From Adineta vaga (Eukaryota; Rotifera): a DNA stretch of 64,000 nt. The position numbers and the translations under genes are program-made. The first letter of the stretch is position 1. Every line of letters begins with the position of its first letter. Positions 60,295-64,000 of the stretch are shown here, in pieces. The stretch spans positions 2,976,001 to 3,040,000 of the forward strand of contig CP075496.1 in NCBI GenBank assembly GCA_021613535.1. Direction: 5' to 3'. The notes under the pieces are model-generated. The model saw only the letters and a program-made list of their open reading frames with translations, did no database searches and was not told where the DNA came from.

Positions 60295-60618
60295 TTATGA
60301 ATTAACATGTTTAGCAGTTGGTGAAACTGTATCGCCTTCATTTTGAACAGTTTCACCTTTGCGATCATCTGCTCTTGTTCCTGATCCACCATGTTCACCT
60401 CCTAATTGTCCATGATGGATACTAATTGACGGTCCAATATGCGTTTGTGATATTGGTTGAGTTGTTGTTATAGAAACCGACGATGATGATTCTGTTGCTG
60501 AATTATTCGCTGTGGGAACAATACCAACATGTGTTTGATCAAAATTTGTTGGTTTGCCAGCTGCACTTGGATAGTTAAATCCCGATGTATCAGCGTTTGG
60601 ATTTGGATTATGCGACAT
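60295..60618 (-). CDS. Small disordered protein, unknown
   Basis: Single exon, 107 residues, hydrophilic and without cysteine or membrane segments: Asn/Ser/Thr/Gly-rich, ending in a charged stretch (GTRADDRKGETVQNEGDTVS). Two related short elements are seen, FDQTHVGIVP and ISQTHIGPSI, spaced about 28 residues apart. Hydrophilic, Gly-rich composition is like that of stress-protective disordered proteins, but no LEA repeat is present and no family is assigned. An acceptor-like CATATATAG lies nine bases before the ATG, 158 bases after the stop of the small gene upstream on the same strand. Confidence 0.6.
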   Translation of the reverse strand: MSHNPNPNADTSGFNYPSAAGKPTNFDQTHVGIVPTANNSATESSSSVSITTTQPISQTHIGPSISIHHGQLGGEHGGSGTRADDRKGETVQNEGDTVSPTAKHVNS

Positions 60619-60776
60619 AGCAACGGTCTATATATGAATGAGTTCTCTTTTTTTATTTTATAATAATTTGTAGACGAAGAAAGGTAATCGAGTGAAAAAA
60701 GAATTCTTCTTCTCGAAGAAGAAGAAGGAAAGGTAGAAAGGAAGAAAGGAAGAAAAGAAAAGAAAAGAATAGTTTA

Positions 60777-60989
60777 TTAGCTTTTAGTTTGGTGTCGTAG
60801 TTTGTCAGCGTAGAATTTGGACTGGAAATTTATATCTGATGATGTATTCTTAATAATTTGATGATATTTTTTAATTGAATTCAATCCATTAATAATATAT
60901 TGTCGTTTACGAACAACTTCGTTAGTTTCATACACAGATTTTGTGATATCATAATTAATAGGAATAAGAAATTCACGAGTATTCGACAT
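60777..60989 (-). CDS. Small helical protein, unknown
   Basis: Single exon, 70 residues, charged and predicted mostly helical (ITKSVYETNEVVRKRQYIIN, then GLNSIKKYHQII). No signal peptide, membrane segment or cysteine. The size, composition and lack of low-complexity sequence favour a real protein; small axonemal microtubule-associated proteins look like this, but I cannot place it. It is the upstream member of a same-strand pair with the 107-residue protein. Confidence 0.5.
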   Translation of the reverse strand: MSNTREFLIPINYDITKSVYETNEVVRKRQYIINGLNSIKKYHQIIKNTSSDINFQSKFYADKLRHQTKS

Positions 60990-61557
60990 GAAAAATTGAT
61001 ATTGTTACTGTTTGTGATCGAATTGACAATTAAATAAAATAGTTCTTATAGAATCTTAACTAACTGATAGGAGAAAAAAAGAGAAATTGATTGGAAACAG
61101 AATATAGGAAAGAAAAACACAACAACATTGGTAGAAGCAACCGTGGAAATGAATATTATTTGAGAATCATGAAAATGTCAATGTAATTATATAGAATTGA
61201 AATTTTTTGCTCTTATATGCGAGAACAAATGTTTTTAAGGATTTTTTAGAAAAAATATTCGATAGTGACACATAGGTATTGCGCACTATGAAAATTCTTA
61301 AATAAAGTAATTTATTAAATACTACGTATGGTTTTTTCAAAAATAAATATTGTTGTTATTGATTCAAAAGTTATTCGATGATTACTGATAAAACAGACTT
61401 TATTATTAGAAATAAATCTCTTTTTTTTAATCATTATGGATTGTAAAAACACATCATTCATAAAACAAACATCTACTCGATCAGATTAAATTAAAAATTA
61501 CTTTTTATAATTTTTCTCTATCCGAAATATTCTTTACTATATTATCTAGAATAAATT
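60990..61557. other. Intergenic spacer
   Basis: AT-rich gap between two minus-strand genes. Nothing recognised. Confidence 0.5.
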
Positions 61558-62278
61558 TCACGTAAAACTATAATAGAACATAATTGCATCTACAAATTCT
61601 TCTTCAATTTCATTATTTGTTTGTTGATTTTTGATAAGTAGACCAGCATTTGGTACTCGCCCAATTTCTTGAAATCCTAATGATCTCCATAGACGAATAC
61701 TTGGAATATTATTTGCGAATACTAAATTAAACATTGATGCTTTATAACCTAACAGTGGAGCAATTTGAAGAAAAGCTAAAGCCATTATTTTGCCAATTCC
61801 TTGATGACGATGAGGTGTTGCTGTAATAAATCCTCCATTACAAATCTAAATAAGAAGCAATCAGATTAAGATAAATCGATAAGTCAATTACATGAGAACA
61901 TCGACCAGGAAAATTTGGTTTAATATAAAATGTTCCTAATATATTTTCTACGAGATTGCTTTCAAAATTGTTTGGTAAAACTTTCCCACTATTCACAGCT
62001 ATGAAAACATCACCAGATAGAAAATAATTTTCGAATTGTATTGCATCCAAGGGAAATTTTTGTGGATATGTATTTCCAGCTACAATTTCTACATTTAATA
62101 AAGATTGAAGATAAAATATTAGTTTTGATGTATTTGTTAATTGTGATAGAACAGTTGATAATGAATGAATTGACACGAGTTTATTTGAGCTCGTTGAAAA
62201 TTCAATGGGAAGTAAAGATTCCAATTTTGATGGATCATATTCTTTTGGTCGATCAATCTTTCCATAAGCCGACGACAT
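61558..62278 (-). CDS. GNAT-family N-acetyltransferase
   Basis: Two exons (minus): 61892-62278 and 61558-61845, 224 residues. The C-terminal half has the GNAT acetyl-CoA fold: ILGTFYIKPNFPGRCSHV (strand beta4), then ICNGGFITATPHRHQGIGK, whose H-R-H-Q-G-I-G matches the R/QxxGxG/A pyrophosphate-binding loop, followed by the alpha3 helix and NLVFANNIPSIRLWRSLGFQ, the usual N.pai.ly..lGF motif. The architecture resembles fungal Mpr1/Spt10-type and uncharacterised yeast GNATs, where the ~100 N-terminal residues form an extra domain. The substrate is unknown. Confidence 0.85.
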
Positions 62279-62871
62279 TGATTAGATTTTCTAATTATCT
62301 AAAAATCATAAACTTTCGTAAATACGATTCAAGTCTCTTTCGATGTATCATTGAGAATAAAATGTAATCTTTGCAGTCAATGAAAACAAAATATGATTTT
62401 GTTTGAGATAGATAAGATATGTTCTATTATCTTTCTACTTTATTGATACTAATAGATAAAAGGAAGGAAAAACAAAGAACAAGTAAAGTTATTTTGCGTT
62501 GCGTAGTGCGAACGAAATTACTTGATCTTTTTAAAAGACGTTGTGTTTTATTTATCATTTTATGTAGTTAATTTGCAAAACTTCAAATGTTACTCCTCAT
62601 TCATACACAGAATTTCACTAATTAGAATGAGAATTTAATCATTTATTTAAAGGTTTCTGTATAGTTCACTGAATGCGATTATCGATTAGATTACTTTCAA
62701 ACGTGAATTTTTGTATTTTTGTTTTAATTGAAATTTATTAACAATCAATTCACAAGTCTATCAGTTATTGTATTGTTTCTACATGAAAACAAACATCTAT
62801 TCTATCGTATTTAATCGTCGACATCATATAAATAATAGTAATAATAATAACAATAACAATAATAAATCTAT
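62279..62871. other. Intergenic spacer
   Basis: Gap between the ZP-protein 3' end and the GNAT gene, both on the minus strand. A short (TAA)n-like stretch lies near 62828-62868, directly next to the ZP gene stop. Confidence 0.5.
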
Positions 62872-63940
62872 CTAATATTGTCGTCGATAGGCTCCTAATG
62901 GTTCGACATTAGTTACAAAAAAACTTTCATCGAAACGTTGTTCAGATCGACGTCCCATATCATAACGGCATACTTGTGTTGTATTTCTCATTCCGCCATA
63001 AATTGATTCACCACTAGTGCCAAAACCATTGAGCGATGTTGAGCCATAATTTCGTTGAGTATATTCGATATAACATGTTCGATAGACAACAAATAAAGAA
63101 ATTGATATTCCAATAATAAATATGATCGAAATCGTAGCAATCACTGTTGAACGTTCGATAGCACCTTGAGTTATTAAAGATGTTCGACCATATAGGGCAT
63201 CTATTCAAAAAAAGAATATTTAAAAAGAGTCTTATTTATGATAGATTTGGTTACCGTAAACTCCTTTATGTTTTTGTATTGGTTCAGATAAAGGTGTTTC
63301 AATGCTAAATTGTTGTTGTATTTGACGAATTTCATAATGTGTAGGATTAGTTTCTTCGACAGGATCACTTGATGATGATGGTGATGGTGGTTGATCTAAT
63401 GACAAAGATAAATCTGATAATAGCTGTGCTAATTTCTTTTTTGTTTGCTCCTCTTTAAAATCAGATCGTTTTCGTCGTCGTAATGCAATAATACTTCCAC
63501 CATCTTCATCAATATAGTCAAATGGTGCAGAATCAGTTGTTAATATTGAAGATGAATTTTTTGTATTCGATTCTGTACGATGCAATGTTGATGATCGTCG
63601 TGTTTCTGGACATAAACGCTACGAAAAAGAAGATATTCTAAATAAAATCAAAATTATTTATTTTTTACTTCTTGACAATATTCTGTTCGCCCAGAGCATA
63701 TAGCTATTGAACAACGTAAATAAACAATTGATGTTGTCTCGAATTTTTGTATTTGAAAAACAGTACTTTTCAGATGTATTGGATCCATGCGTTGGAATCG
63801 TACTGTGACATGTGAATCTAATGATGGACAACGATTTGTTGTTAAAGAAAGTTTTTCTAATTTAACTTCATTATCAGATACACTAGATGCAATTGAACAA
63901 TTTTCTGCAATGATTTGATGATAATCAGAATCATGTTCGA
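62872..63940 (-). CDS. ZP-domain membrane protein, C-terminal part
   Basis: Incomplete: the 5' end lies beyond base 64000. Three exons visible (minus): 63669-63940, 63255-63618, 62872-63200. The first carries the C-terminal half of a zona pellucida domain: ENCSIASSVSDNEV, CPSLDSHVTVRFQRMD, STVFQIQKFETTSIVYLRCS, then ICSGRTEYCQE with RLCPE, the family's conserved Cys pattern and F-x-F-x-x-F stretch. ALRRRKRSDF after it fits a furin cleavage site of the kind that releases ZP proteins for polymerisation. A Ser/Pro/Gln linker, one transmembrane helix (VIATISIIFIIGISISLFVV) and a ~65-residue cytoplasmic tail ending YRRQY follow. Probable extracellular-matrix or cuticle-type protein. Confidence 0.85.
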
Positions 63941-64000
63941 CTTTAAAAATAGAAGAAAAGAAAAAATGTTTTTGTAAAAAATTCTTTCGAAAATCAAACC

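Noticed and set aside
60700-60775. Purine tract as a possible tandem repeat array or origin
   Set aside because: Units are irregular and the tract is short; better explained as a pyrimidine tract on the minus strand.
1-64000. CRISPR arrays, IS elements, complete retrotransposons, telomeric repeats, prokaryotic promoters or Shine-Dalgarno sites
   Set aside because: None seen; the window reads as intron-containing eukaryotic sequence throughout.

Overview
The window looks like nuclear DNA of an animal, most likely a bdelloid rotifer. It is AT-rich and carries animal genes (RPL15, RPS3, WDR59, AKTIP, SPATA1, NEK4, CLPB, RFK, RNASEH2C) split by many short introns, mostly about 45-75 bases, with GT-AG ends. 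Three observations favour bdelloids: tightly packed same-strand genes whose start codons lie just behind a splice-acceptor-like TTTNAG (as expected where mRNAs are matured by spliced-leader trans-splicing), a pentapeptide-repeat membrane protein of a type abundant in bdelloids, and a bacterial/plant/fungal-type Tm-1-like gene that suggests horizontal transfer. No prokaryotic operon, CRISPR array, phage or complete transposon was seen. Exon joins were worked out by hand from reading frame, phase and splice signals; all CDS coordinates span first to last coding exon and include introns.

Layout. 1.7-14.3 kb (+): an SLC22-type organic-ion transporter with a long disordered tail, a small secreted protein, a pentapeptide-repeat membrane protein, and an SLC30/ZnT-like protein whose metal site looks destroyed. 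15.7-17.3 kb (-): a very compact cluster, chromoshadow protein > RNASEH2C > RPL15. 18.5-22.0 kb: a small membrane protein (+) facing the pair AKTIP-like > riboflavin kinase (-), then a four-helix membrane protein (-). 22.6-28.9 kb (-): CLPB > WDR59, with a tRNA-Gly(TCC) lying antisense in WDR59 intron 1. 30.3-34.9 kb (+): SPATA1-like, facing a His/Lys-rich secreted protein (-). 37.3-38.6 kb (-): a disordered protein. 42.3-44.6 kb (+): a secreted protein with three discoidin-like domains. 45.7-48.1 kb: four small proteins, one I-mfa-like. 48.7-50.3 kb (+): an ASCH-domain gene overlapping a C45 acyltransferase/hydrolase gene by 10 bases. 50.6-54.5 kb (-): the Tm-1-like gene and RPS3. 55.4 kb (-): a second identical tRNA-Gly(TCC). 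56.5-59.7 kb (+): NEK4. 60.3-62.3 kb (-): two small unknown proteins and a GNAT acetyltransferase. 62.9-64.0 kb (-): the C-terminal part of a ZP-domain membrane protein that runs off the window.

Most genes are unrelated housekeeping or ciliary/secreted functions. The real linkage is at the level of transcription: at least three same-strand groups (chromoshadow/RNASEH2C/RPL15, AKTIP/RFK, CLPB/WDR59) are spaced like trans-spliced operons. Points most worth checking: a GA-AG intron (or broken donor) at a perfectly conserved AAA+ motif of CLPB, the metal-site loss in the ZnT-like protein, the SUMO-interacting motif plus chromoshadow architecture, and the overlapping ASCH/C45 pair.
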